DNA of 64,000 bases from contig NZ_BJWH01000019.1 in NCBI RefSeq assembly GCF_007990265.1, positions 28,903 through 92,902 of the forward strand, read 5' to 3'. Shown here piece by piece: positions 1 through 7,118 of the stretch (its first letter is position 1; every line of letters begins with the position of its first letter). Made by a program: the position numbers and the translations under genes. Source of the stretch: Cellulomonas terrae (lineage in GTDB: Bacteria; Actinomycetota; Actinomycetes; Actinomycetales; Cellulomonadaceae). The notes under the pieces were generated by a model. The model was not told where the DNA came from, searched no databases, and was given only the letters and a program-made list of their open reading frames with translations.

Positions 1-2
1 AC

Positions 3-1556
3 CACGCCCAGGACGACATCGGCGACCCGCCGACCACCGTCGACGTCCGCCTGATCCCGGTTGCCGTCGTGGCGTGGCTCGCGGCCCTCGTCGTCGTCCG
101 GGTGCCGTCGCGTCCTGCTCTGTGCGCTGCCGTCCTCGGTCTCGTCATCGGGCTGGGTGTGCTGGCGGTGAGCCGTCGACCCGAGCACGACGAGACGTCC
201 GGAGCGCGCCGGACGTGGTCCGGCACACCCCTGGGTCCGGTCGTTGCCCTCTGCCTGCTCGCGTCCTCGGCGGTGCTCGGCGCGGGCGCGAGCCAGACGT
301 CCGCGCGCGGCGACGGGCTCCTCCCGGTGCTCGCCCATGCCGGTGCGGTCGGCCGGATCGAGGGCGTCGTCGTCGGTGACCCGACCGTCCTCCCGCCGGC
401 GTGGCCGGGCGCGCCGGAGCGCGTCCGGACCCTGGTCGCCGTCGACCGGGCCGCCGCCCGAGGCCGGGAGTCCGGCGCCACGGGACAGGTGCTGGTGCTC
501 GGGCCGTCGTCGTGGGGCACGGTGGCCTCCGGTGCCCGGGTGGCCGCGTCCGGACGCCTGCGACCGGGCGAGACCGGCAGGCGGACGGTCGCGGTCCTGC
601 TGAGCAGCGCTGCACCGGACACGGTGTCCGCGCCTTCCGCGCCGGACGTCGCCGCGGAAGAGTTCCGGGAGGGCGTGCGGTCGCTCGGCGCCGCGCTCCC
701 CGGGGACGCAGGAGCACTGTTCGCGGGCGTCACGGTCGGCGACACGTCCGCGATCCCCGACGACCTCGCGGACGCGCTGCGCACCGCGGGGCTGACCCAC
801 GTGACCGCGGTGTCCGGCGCGCACTTCTCGCTGGTCGCCGCGCTCGTGCTCGCACTCACGTCCGCGGTCCGCCTGCCTCGGCCGGTCCGGGCGGTCCTCA
901 CCGTGGCGGCGATGGCGGCGATGGTGCTCGTCGTGCACCCGTCGCCGAGCGTGCTGCGGGCGGCGGCGATGGGGGCCGTGGCGCTGCTCGGGGTCCTGCT
1001 GGGGCGTCCGCACCGCGCACCCGCCGCCCTCGGGGCGACCGTCGTCCTGCTGCTCGTCGCGGACCCGTGGCTGGCCGGCGAGGTGGGCTTCGTGCTCTCG
1101 GTGCTCGCCACGGCCGCGCTCGTCCTCCTCGGCGGCCCGCTCGCCGACCGGGGAGCCGGGCTGCTCGGCCGGCCGGTCGCGACCGCGCTCGCCCTGCCGG
1201 TCGCCGCACAGCTCGTGTGCGCCCCGGTGATCGTGCTGCTCACCCCCGCGGTCTCCCTCTACGCGGTCCCCGCCAACGTCCTGGCGGCGCCCGCCGTCGC
1301 CCCCGCGACCGTGCTCGGCCTCGCAGCGGGCTGCGTGGCGCCCTGGTGGTCCGCGGGCGCCGAGGTGCTGGCGCTCGGAGCGGGTGCCGCGTGCTGGTGG
1401 ATCGGTGCCGTCGGTCGGGTGGCCGCCGCGGCGCCGGGCTCGCAGGTCGCCTGGCTCCCCGGGTGGGCGGGCGCGGCCCTGCTCACCGTGGCGGGCGTGT
1501 GCGTCGCCCGGCTCCTCGTCGTCGGCCCCGGGGCGCCGGGACGGTCGCGTCAGTGA
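3..1556 (+). CDS. comEC: ComEC/Rec2-type DNA uptake channel protein, 5'-partial
   Basis: Polytopic membrane protein of the competence family, expected to pass single-stranded DNA through the cytoplasmic membrane. The frame is open to the left edge and no start codon lies between base 3 and the GTG at 69; the residues before that GTG (DVRLIPVAVVAW) look like the usual ComEC N-terminus, so the true start is probably outside the window. An N-terminal soluble part is followed by the competence domain with the recognisable GLTHVTAVSGAHFSLV stretch and many hydrophobic segments. The protein stops right after the last membrane segments, so the C-terminal metallo-beta-lactamase-like nuclease domain of longer ComEC proteins is absent. 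holA follows after 19 bases, the usual bacterial order. Confidence 0.88.
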   Translation, partial: HAQDDIGDPPTTVDVRLIPVAVVAWLAALVVVRVPSRPALCAAVLGLVIGLGVLAVSRRPEHDETSGARRTWSGTPLGPVVALCLLASSAVLGAGASQTSARGDGLLPVLAHAGAVGRIEGVVVGDPTVLPPAWPGAPERVRTLVAVDRAAARGRESGATGQVLVLGPSSWGTVASGARVAASGRLRPGETGRRTVAVLLSSAAPDTVSAPSAPDVAAEEFREGVRSLGAALPGDAGALFAGVTVGDTSAIPDDLADALRTAGLTHVTAVSGAHFSLVAALVLALTSAVRLPRPVRAVLTVAAMAAMVLVVHPSPSVLRAAAMGAVALLGVLLGRPHRAPAALGATVVLLLVADPWLAGEVGFVLSVLATAALVLLGGPLADRGAGLLGRPVATALALPVAAQLVCAPVIVLLTPAVSLYAVPANVLAAPAVAPATVLGLAAGCVAPWWSAGAEVLALGAGAACWWIGAVGRVAAAAPGSQVAWLPGWAGAALLTVAGVCVARLLVVGPGAPGRSRQ

Positions 1557-1575
1557 CGTCTGGCAGGCTGTGCCC

Positions 1576-2595
1576 GTGCCTCCTGCCACCCGCCGACCAG
1601 CGTCCCGCGCGACCAAGGGCACGGTCGGTGTCTCGTGGGAGGCGGTCGAGCTGGCGCCGGTCCTGCTCGTCAGCGGCGCCGAGGGCCTGCTCGCCGACCG
1701 CGCGGTGGACCGGGTCGTCTCGCTCGCGCGCGCCGCGGACGCCGGGGTGGAGGTCACCCGGCTGGATGCCGCCGACTACTCGGCCGGCACCCTCGGCGTG
1801 GTCAGCAGCCCGTCCCTGTTCGCCGAGGACAAGGTCGTGGTCGTGGACGGCCTCGAGCGTGCCGGCGAGGAGCTGCTGGACGACGTGACCACCTATCTCG
1901 CGGCGCCTCCGCCCGAGGTCGTGCTCGTGCTGCGGCACGCCGGCGGTCAGCGCGGCAAGAAGCTGCTGGACGCGCTGCGCGCGGGGGGTGTCCCCACGGT
2001 GGCGTGCGACGTGATCAAGTCCGACGGCGACAAGAGCGCGTTCGTCACCGCCGAGCTCCGGCGTGCGGGACGCCGGGCCGACGCGCAGGCGGTCCGGGCC
2101 CTGGTCGACGCGGTGGGCAGCGACCTGCGCGAGCTCGCCGCGTCCTGTGCCCAGCTCGTCGCGGACACGAGCGGGCTCATCGGCCCGGAGGCCGTCGAGC
2201 GCTACTACGGGGGACGGATCGAGGCGACGGGGTTCCGGGTCGCCGACGCCGCGGTGGCCGGACAGTCGGGGCAGGCGGTGGCCCTGCTGCGGCACGCGCT
2301 CGCGACCGGGGTGGACCCGGTCCCCGTCGTCGCGGCCCTCGCTGCGAAGCTGCGGGTACTCGCCAAGGTGGCGGCGGTGCGTGGTCGCGGTGCCGGTGCG
2401 GTCCGGGACCTCGGCCTGGCCCCGTGGCAGACGGACCGCGCGATGGCGGACCTGCGCCGGTGGACGCCCGAGGGGCTCGCCAGCGCGATCTCCGCGGTCG
2501 CGCAGGCGGACGCGGAGGTCAAGGGGGAGGGACGCGACCCGCAGTTCGCGGTCGAGCGGGCGGTCCTGCGCGTCGCGGCCGCCGTCGGCTCGTGA
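1576..2595 (+). CDS. holA: DNA polymerase III delta subunit
   Basis: Clamp-loader delta subunit, which opens the beta sliding clamp during replication. The protein begins with APVLLVSGAEGLLADRAV, the degenerate N-terminal AAA+ fold of HolA, and has the family region SSPSLFAEDKVVVVDGLERAG followed by the helical collar domain. About 339 residues, normal for the family. The frame runs back into comEC, but the GTG at 1576 is preferred because GGCAGG lies 8 bases upstream; a GTG at 1570 would be too close to it. It is probably co-transcribed with comEC and is convergent with the EAL gene that ends 28 bases downstream. Confidence 0.87.
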   Translation: MPPATRRPASRATKGTVGVSWEAVELAPVLLVSGAEGLLADRAVDRVVSLARAADAGVEVTRLDAADYSAGTLGVVSSPSLFAEDKVVVVDGLERAGEELLDDVTTYLAAPPPEVVLVLRHAGGQRGKKLLDALRAGGVPTVACDVIKSDGDKSAFVTAELRRAGRRADAQAVRALVDAVGSDLRELAASCAQLVADTSGLIGPEAVERYYGGRIEATGFRVADAAVAGQSGQAVALLRHALATGVDPVPVVAALAAKLRVLAKVAAVRGRGAGAVRDLGLAPWQTDRAMADLRRWTPEGLASAISAVAQADAEVKGEGRDPQFAVERAVLRVAAAVGS

Positions 2596-2622
2596 GCGCC
2601 GTCCCGTCGGCGCTGCGGGTGA

Positions 2623-3246
2623 TCAGGCGCTGAGCGTGATCGCGGGGCCGAGCACGTCGCCCTGCAGCAGGTCGAACCCCCAGCCGCGGCACTCCTCGAC
2701 GAGCAGCGAGTCGGAGACCCGTTCGGCGACGAGCCGGGCACCGTGCTGCCGTGCGAGCTGCACGAGCGAGGATCCTTGCCGACGCACGTCACGGCAGTCG
2801 ATCTTCACGAAGTCGGCGTAGGGCATCATCGCGAGCTGGTCCGGCTCGCCGGTGAAGTCGTCGATCGCCATGAGGTACCCACGCCGCCTCAACCGCTGCA
2901 GCCCGACGATGACCTCGGCATCGGCCGCGACCGACTCGACGATCTCGAGCACCAGACGACCCGCGTGCGCGGGGAGCGGGCGGTCGTCGACCAGGAACGA
3001 GCGGGTGATGTTCACGAACGCGAAGGTGGTGGCCGCAGGCGGGCCGTCGCCGAAGAGAGCCTCGAGCACGGACGCGGTCGCGACGTCCTGCCGGTCCGAG
3101 CGCCAGCGGTCCACCTGGGCGGGGAGGCCCTCACGTGACCGGTAGAGGAACTCGTTGCCGAACAGCCGGCCGTCCGTCGTCCAGATCGGCTGGGAGGCGA
3201 TGGGCAGCCGCGACGGGAGGGCGGGGGAGACGACTGACGCGGTCAC
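2623..3246 (-). CDS. EAL-domain protein with catalytic-type residues retained
   Basis: A 207-residue stand-alone EAL-like domain of the YuxH type (ASQPIWTTDGRLFGNEFLYR matches the family start). EAL domains hydrolyse or bind cyclic di-GMP. By eye the usual ligand positions are kept: E32 at the EAL position, N79 in FVN, E101/E104 in LEIVES, D129-D130, K148 in FVKID, E175 in AERV and Q195 in LLQG. The EAL triplet itself is NEF, so activity is uncertain. No GGDEF, PAS, HDOD or membrane segment is present. The start is GTG at 3246 with no strong ribosome-binding site. It lies 87 bases downstream of a degenerate paralogue on the same strand, probably in one transcript. Confidence 0.72.
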   Translation of the reverse strand: MTASVVSPALPSRLPIASQPIWTTDGRLFGNEFLYRSREGLPAQVDRWRSDRQDVATASVLEALFGDGPPAATTFAFVNITRSFLVDDRPLPAHAGRLVLEIVESVAADAEVIVGLQRLRRRGYLMAIDDFTGEPDQLAMMPYADFVKIDCRDVRRQGSSLVQLARQHGARLVAERVSDSLLVEECRGWGFDLLQGDVLGPAITLSA

Positions 3247-3333
3247 ACTGGATGAGAGCGGCGGGGCGCGGGTTCATGACGCGGTTCACCCGACCGGAGC
3301 AACGGGCTGTGACGGGGCACGTCGGCGGAGGTG

Positions 3334-4062
3334 CTAGAGGCTGACGCGGCGAGCGCCCGCGCGGTCGAGCACACCGGCGCGCTCGAGCAGGTTGCCCTGG
3401 AAGAGCGTGAACCCGAGGTCCCTCGCGTGACGGAGCGTGTCCGGCGTCTCGACGTACTCGGCCACCAGCAGCGCGCCGTACGACCGCGCCAGGTGGACCA
3501 CGGGCGGACCCTCGACATCGAGGTCGCGCACGTCGATCTTGACGAAGTCCGCGTGCGGGAGCAGGCGGCGCTGGTTCGGGTTGCTCACGAAGGCCGGGAC
3601 CGCGATGCGGAAGCCTTCCTCGCGCAGCCGCCGGATGCCCGACAGGACCGCGGAGTCGACCGTGACGGCGTCGTTGACCTCGATCACGAGGCGGTCCGGG
3701 CGCCGCGGGATGGGCAGATCGCCCACCAGGTAGGCGCGGGGGCACCGGACGAAGAGCAGCCGTCCGTTGGCGACGTGCTCGAGGTCGGCCCGGCCGAAGG
3801 TGGCTCCGAGGACGTGCGCGGTGGCCCGCTCGTGCTGGTGGGAGCTCCAGGACATCGCGCTGGCCGTCAGCTGGTCGGGGGAGCGGAACGACAGCTGGTA
3901 GGCGAACGGACGCCCGTGCTCCGAGAAGATGCCCTGCCGAGCGACGAGCACCGGCTCGTGGGAGATGCGCTGCGCCCACTCCTGCCGGAGGGCAAGAGGG
4001 ATGGCGTCCTCCACCGCGGCTGCGAGATGAGCGAGCCGCCCGTCGGCGTCGTCGGGTGTCAT
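3334..4062 (-). CDS. Degenerate EAL-like domain protein
   Basis: A 242-residue protein related to its neighbour: ARQGIFSEHGRPFAYQLSFR aligns with the start of YuxH-type EAL domains, and FVKID, LVAEYVET and LFQGN align with the end. Key positions are lost: Gln56 replaces the EAL glutamate, FVRC lacks the metal-binding Asn, and VPAF replaces the DDF aspartates. I expect no phosphodiesterase activity; it could sense ligand or partner the intact copy. The start is set at the ATG at 4062; the longer reading to 4221 would add a low-complexity tail with no domain. It diverges from the small peptide gene at 4279, sharing about 215 bases of upstream DNA. Confidence 0.65.
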   Translation of the reverse strand: MTPDDADGRLAHLAAAVEDAIPLALRQEWAQRISHEPVLVARQGIFSEHGRPFAYQLSFRSPDQLTASAMSWSSHQHERATAHVLGATFGRADLEHVANGRLLFVRCPRAYLVGDLPIPRRPDRLVIEVNDAVTVDSAVLSGIRRLREEGFRIAVPAFVSNPNQRRLLPHADFVKIDVRDLDVEGPPVVHLARSYGALLVAEYVETPDTLRHARDLGFTLFQGNLLERAGVLDRAGARRVSL

Positions 4063-4139
4063 GGGATCTATGACACCACATGTTGCGAGCTGTGAACCGC
4101 TCCTGGGCGGGTGGAATTCTCCGTGGCCGCCGGACGCCC

Positions 4140-4184
4140 GTTCGTGAGCGCGTCCCGAACCGGGATCTTTCACCCTTTCAGGGT
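4140..4184. promoter_or_regulatory. Two small dyads in the divergent EAL / peptide intergenic region
   Basis: GTTCG (4140-4144) and CGAAC (4156-4160) form an inverted repeat with an 11-base spacer, and ACCCT-TTC-AGGGT lies at 4172-4184. They sit between the degenerate EAL gene and the small peptide gene and could be operator sites. Short dyads arise by chance in GC-rich DNA, so confidence is low. Confidence 0.25.
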
Positions 4185-4278
4185 CGGACCGGTGAGTAAC
4201 GGGAGACACGATGCGAGTCACAGGCCATCATGGGCACCACCTGCACACCGGTACGACAAGAAGATGGAGCACCTCACC

Positions 4279-4422
4279 ATGCCCAGACCGCTCAAGTCCG
4301 CGCTCGTGGTCCTCACCGTGCTCGGCTCGCTGGCCATCGCGCCGAGCTCAGCCGTCGCCGACGGGCCCACCAGCACGGTGACCTCCGGCGGCGCCAGCGG
4401 CTGCTGCAAGATCATCAACTGA
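4279..4422 (+). CDS. Small secreted peptide precursor (candidate signalling peptide)
   Basis: A 47-residue precursor. Residues 1-27 form a signal peptide: MPRPLK basic start, a hydrophobic core and an Ala-Val-Ala cleavage site before Asp28. The predicted mature peptide is about 20 residues (DGPTSTVTSGGASGCCKIIN), with Ser/Thr/Gly-rich start and a CCKIIN tail. The start at 4279 is chosen because GGAG at 4266-4269 lies 9 bases upstream; the in-frame ATG at 4264 has no such site. It lies 92 bases upstream of an XRE-TPR regulator on the same strand, the arrangement of RRNPP propeptide-receptor pairs. A lanthipeptide-like or other modified peptide is an alternative, but no modification enzyme is nearby. 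I know no named homologue. Confidence 0.6.
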   Translation: MPRPLKSALVVLTVLGSLAIAPSSAVADGPTSTVTSGGASGCCKIIN

Positions 4423-4433
4423 CCCACCCCCCT

Positions 4434-4484
4434 GATGCACAGCAGAGGCTGACGAAACGCCGTCTCTGCGGGGGGTGGTGCATC
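4434..4484 (+). promoter_or_regulatory. Long imperfect inverted repeat between peptide gene and regulator
   Basis: GATGCAC (4434-4440) pairs with GTGCATC (4478-4484), and inside it GCAGAG (4442-4447) pairs with CTCTGC (4464-4469); the inner loop has a further ACG/CGT pairing. The right arm falls where the -35 element of the regulator promoter would be. It may be a terminator or attenuator for the peptide transcript, or an operator for the XRE protein. No U-run follows it. Confidence 0.45.
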
Positions 4485-4500
4485 CGGGGGACGTCACACA

Positions 4501-4506
4501 TACAAT
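4501..4506 (+). promoter_or_regulatory. -10 element of the XRE-TPR gene, leaderless start
   Basis: TACAAT is a good -10 box, 8 bases before the ATG at 4515, so transcription would start at or next to the start codon. No good -35 is visible at the expected position, where one arm of the inverted repeat lies, hinting at activator- or repressor-controlled transcription. Confidence 0.5.
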
Positions 4507-4514
4507 GACTGACC

Positions 4515-5837
4515 ATGACCACGATTGCTGACCGGGTGCGCGACGCTCGGCTCGCCGCTGGGTTGTCCCAGACCTCGCTCGCGGGCTCCGCGTTCTCACC
4601 CAGCTACATCTCCCTGATCGAGGCGGGTCATCGTGAACCGACTGACTCCGCGCTCGCCGTGCTGGCTACACGCCTGGGCACGACCCTCGAATACCTGAAG
4701 CACGGCGAGGACGGTCCCAACGAGGCGCGCACGCGCCTCGAGATCGACTACGCCAAGCTCGACATGACGCAGGGCGACGCCGTCGGCGCGCGGCGAAGGC
4801 TCGAGGCGCTGGACCTCGACATCGTCTCGCCGGCGGTCCGGGTCGACGCGCTGACGACGCTGGCGCACTCGTTCGAGGTCCTGGGAGACCTCGAGTCGGC
4901 CGTCGCCATCCTCGAGCCGCTCCTGGCGGACTCGCGGGGCCGGTCGCACCACGTCGAGTCGGCCAAGCTGGCCAACGCGCTGGTGGCAGCGTACCTCGAG
5001 GCCGGAGACCTGCACCGCAGCGTCGAGGTCGGTGAGCGCACGCTCGACGAGCTCGAGGCGGCCGACCTGACGGGGACGGACGAGCACCTGCGCCTGGCGT
5101 CCACAGTGCTGTGGGCCTACGTCGAGCGCGGTGACCTGCTCTACGCGACGCACCGGGCCGCCGAGCTCGTGCGGCTCGCGGAGTCGCTCGGGAGCCCGCG
5201 CGGTCGTGGCAGCGTCTACTGGAACGCGGCGCTCGTCGCGGAGCAGCGGCGCGACTACGAGCTCGCGCAGCGGTACACGGAGCGCGCGCTCGGCCTGCTG
5301 TCCGAGGGCGAGGCGGACCGTGACCTCCCGCGCCTGCGCCTCAACTACGCCTGGCTGCTGCTGCGCTCCGACCCGGTGGACCCGCGTGGCGCCCTCGACC
5401 AGATCGAGCGTGCGACGCCCGGCCTGGCGGTCCTCGGCTCCGAGCTCGACCTGTCGCGCGTCGACGTCGAGAGCTCCCGGGCGCACCTCCTGCTCGGCGA
5501 CGTCGACGCCGCGGAACGGTTCGCCAACGCCGCGCTCGAGCGGCTGGGCGACCCGCCTCGGCTCGAGACGGCGTTCGCGCAGCTCTCCCGCGGCGACGCG
5601 CTGCACGCGCGGGGCGACGTCGTGGGTGCGGCACGGGCGTACGAGTCGGCGGCCGACCTGCTCGGCATGATGTCGGCGTCCCGGCAGTCCGCGTCCGCGT
5701 GGCGCGACCTGGGTGACCGGTACGCCATGCACGGCGACAGTGCCGCAGCCGCCCAGGCGTACGACCGCGCGCTGCGCGAGGCAGGCTTCCGTCCCACGAT
5801 CCCGCTCAGCTCCTGGGAGACCTGGTCGCTGATCTGA
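4515..5837 (+). CDS. XRE-family HTH regulator with TPR-like C-terminal domain
   Basis: A 440-residue regulator. Residues about 5-62 form a classical XRE helix-turn-helix (RVRDARLAAGLSQTSLAG, SPSYISLIEAGHREPTDSA). The remaining 370 or so residues are all-helical, Ala/Leu/Glu-rich tetratricopeptide-like repeats, with pairs such as AAYLEAGDLHRSVEVGER, ALVAEQRRDYELAQRYTERA and GDALHARGDVVGAARAYESA. This architecture matches Rgg/PlcR-type (RRNPP) peptide receptors in plan, though similar XRE-TPR proteins occur with other ligands. The neighbouring secreted peptide gene upstream makes peptide sensing a reasonable hypothesis. The start is the ATG at 4515 just after a TACAAT box. It is followed by a strong hairpin and is convergent with rpsT. 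Confidence 0.8.
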   Translation: MTTIADRVRDARLAAGLSQTSLAGSAFSPSYISLIEAGHREPTDSALAVLATRLGTTLEYLKHGEDGPNEARTRLEIDYAKLDMTQGDAVGARRRLEALDLDIVSPAVRVDALTTLAHSFEVLGDLESAVAILEPLLADSRGRSHHVESAKLANALVAAYLEAGDLHRSVEVGERTLDELEAADLTGTDEHLRLASTVLWAYVERGDLLYATHRAAELVRLAESLGSPRGRGSVYWNAALVAEQRRDYELAQRYTERALGLLSEGEADRDLPRLRLNYAWLLLRSDPVDPRGALDQIERATPGLAVLGSELDLSRVDVESSRAHLLLGDVDAAERFANAALERLGDPPRLETAFAQLSRGDALHARGDVVGAARAYESAADLLGMMSASRQSASAWRDLGDRYAMHGDSAAAAQAYDRALREAGFRPTIPLSSWETWSLI

Positions 5838-5851
5838 TCGAGGTCGGAGAA

Positions 5852-5893
5852 CAGTGAAGGCGTCACCCCGCAGGGGGGGTGACGCCTTCACTG
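5852..5893 (+). terminator. 18-bp perfect hairpin after the XRE-TPR gene
   Basis: The arms 5852-5869 (CAGTGAAGGCGTCACCCC) and 5876-5893 are perfectly complementary with a 6-base loop. It begins 14 bases after the XRE stop codon. No U-run follows, as is common for actinobacterial terminators. Confidence 0.8.
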
Positions 5894-5935
5894 TCGTGCA
5901 GGGCAGATGACGAGGTCCGCCAGGGCGGAACAGCA

Positions 5936-5966
5936 GAAGGCGCCACCCGCACGGGGTGACGCCTTC
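5936..5966 (-). terminator. rpsT: Hairpin after rpsT
   Basis: The arms GAAGGCGCCACCC (5936-5948) and 5953-5966 pair with one mismatch around a short loop, 70 bases past the rpsT stop. The arm sequence nearly repeats that of the hairpin at 5852-5893, so the two convergent genes end in related stem-loops. Confidence 0.7.
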
Positions 5967-6035
5967 GCCGGTGCTCGTGCCGCTGACCGCGGCGACTGGC
6001 GGTCACGGCACGGCCGTGACCCGCTCAGCGGAAGA

Positions 6036-6296
6036 TCAGAGTGCGCCGACCGACTTCGCCAGCGCCGACTTCTTGTTGGCGGCCTGGTTCTCGTGGATGA
6101 CGCCCTTCGAGACGGCCTTGTCGAGCTTGCGCGACGCCTCGACGAGTGCCGTCGACGCGGCCTCCTTGTCGCCACCGGCGACGGCCTCGCGGACGCGACG
6201 GATGTGCGTCTTGAGCTCGGACTTCACCGCCTTGTTGCGCAGGCGCGCCTTCTCGTTGGTGGTGATGCGCTTGATCTGGGACTTGATGTTGGCCAC
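6036..6296 (-). CDS. rpsT: 30S ribosomal protein S20
   Basis: Primary 16S rRNA-binding protein of the small subunit. The 86 residues begin [21 protein letters not shown] and end in [13 protein letters not shown], the full S20 signature, and the protein is Lys/Arg/Ala-rich and helical. It is monocistronic, with an upstream leader of about 130 bases and its own terminator hairpin at 5936-5966. It is convergent with the XRE-TPR gene. Identification is secure. Confidence 0.98.
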   Translation of the reverse strand: MANIKSQIKRITTNEKARLRNKAVKSELKTHIRRVREAVAGGDKEAASTALVEASRKLDKAVSKGVIHENQAANKKSALAKSVGAL

Positions 6297-6435
6297 GTGT
6301 GGACTCTCTTGTGCGTTCGCCGAAGCGATCTGACAGGTCTAGAGGGCGCGCACAGCTCCGGGACATGGGCGTGGGGATACCCGCGGAGAGGAACTGGGCT
6401 TGTGCCCGCCGACCCGGGCGGACACGCGAGTGATC

Positions 6436-6465
6436 ATGTTAGCAGGCGGGAGGCCCGGAGCAGAA
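6436..6465 (-). promoter_or_regulatory. Possible rpsT promoter
   Basis: On the minus strand TTCTGC (6460-6465) and TAACAT (6436-6441) are separated by 18 bases, about 140 bases upstream of rpsT. The -10 fits the actinobacterial TANNNT pattern; the -35 is weak. Confidence 0.3.
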
Positions 6466-6509
6466 CGGCGTGACTGGTCTCACGGGGACCCCACCCTGCC
6501 CTCACGGGG

Positions 6510-7013
6510 CTACCAGCCCTGCGTGCGGCGCAGCTCCGTGGCCACCCTGTCGAACAGGGCCCGATCGACGACGGCGCCCTCGCGGCGGACCGCGGAGGGT
6601 CGCAGACGGAGCACCCGGTCGAGCCGGACCTCGCTGGGGCGTCGTCGGGAGTCCCAGGCGCCCGCGCCGATGTCCATCCAGACCCGCCCCCGGTGGGCCT
6701 CGAGGGCCGCGTCGCGCGAGTGGTCCTTGCTGGTGAGCATCAGGCCGAGCAGGTCGTCGGCGTCGCGCCCGATCAGCAGGACCGGCCGGTCCTTGCCCTG
6801 GCTCGGGTCGTCCTCGAACGGGACCCACGCCCAGACGATCTCGCCGGGGTCCGCGTCGCCGTCGAGCGCGGGGGCGTACTGGAGCCGGACGGTGCCGCGG
6901 TGGTCGGGCAGCGTCGTCCGCGCGGGGCGCGGTCGAGGGGCGGTGCCCGTCAGGCGGGCGACACCGTCGCGGAAGGCTCGTCGTACCCGGGTCCAGCGCG
7001 AGCTCGTCGTCAC
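6510..7013 (-). CDS. PemK/MazF-like endoribonuclease toxin family protein, apparently solitary
   Basis: A 167-residue protein whose residues about 40-165 form a PemK/MazF-type domain: PGEIVWAWVPFEDDPSQGKDRPVLLIGRD is the usual opening strand and loop, followed by LMLTSKDHS and DSRRRPSEVRLDRVLRL. MazF-family enzymes cut single-stranded RNA. The basic N-terminal extension (residues 1-38) is longer than in compact MazF proteins. No antitoxin-like small ORF lies next to it; the upstream neighbour is the divergent ATP-grasp gene. Many actinobacteria have such solitary family members, and their toxicity is unproven. The GTG start at 7013 is chosen because the frame upstream is only the antisense of the ATP-grasp gene. 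Confidence 0.72.
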   Translation of the reverse strand: MTTSSRWTRVRRAFRDGVARLTGTAPRPRPARTTLPDHRGTVRLQYAPALDGDADPGEIVWAWVPFEDDPSQGKDRPVLLIGRDADDLLGLMLTSKDHSRDAALEAHRGRVWMDIGAGAWDSRRRPSEVRLDRVLRLRPSAVRREGAVVDRALFDRVATELRRTQGW

Positions 7014-7080
7014 GGAGCGACCGTACCGGGCGCACGCGGCGCAGCGTCGTGGGCGCTCGACCCGCCGGTGCGGGTCCACG

Positions 7081-7109
7081 TAACGCGGCGTTATCACCGG
7101 GCGGATACT
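7081..7109 (+). promoter_or_regulatory. Dyad plus -10 box before the ATP-grasp operon
   Basis: The 13-base palindrome TAACGC-G-GCGTTA (7081-7093) covers the -35 region, and GATACT (7104-7109) is a plausible -10, 9 bases before the ATG at 7119. The dyad could be an operator shared with the divergent PemK-like gene. Confidence 0.4.
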
Positions 7110-7118
7110 GTCCGGATC

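Noticed and set aside
1384..1575. Longer holA start inside comEC
   Set aside because: It would overlap comEC by more than 170 bases and add a basic low-complexity tail; the GTG at 1576 has a spaced ribosome-binding site.
4111..4278. Longer start for the small peptide gene
   Set aside because: It would put 56 residues before the signal peptide, destroying its N-terminal position; GGAG is correctly spaced only for ATG 4279.
4230..4508. 92-residue alternative frame over the peptide gene
   Set aside because: Arg/His/Gln-rich, no signal or motif, and it covers the hairpin spacer; looks like a shadow.
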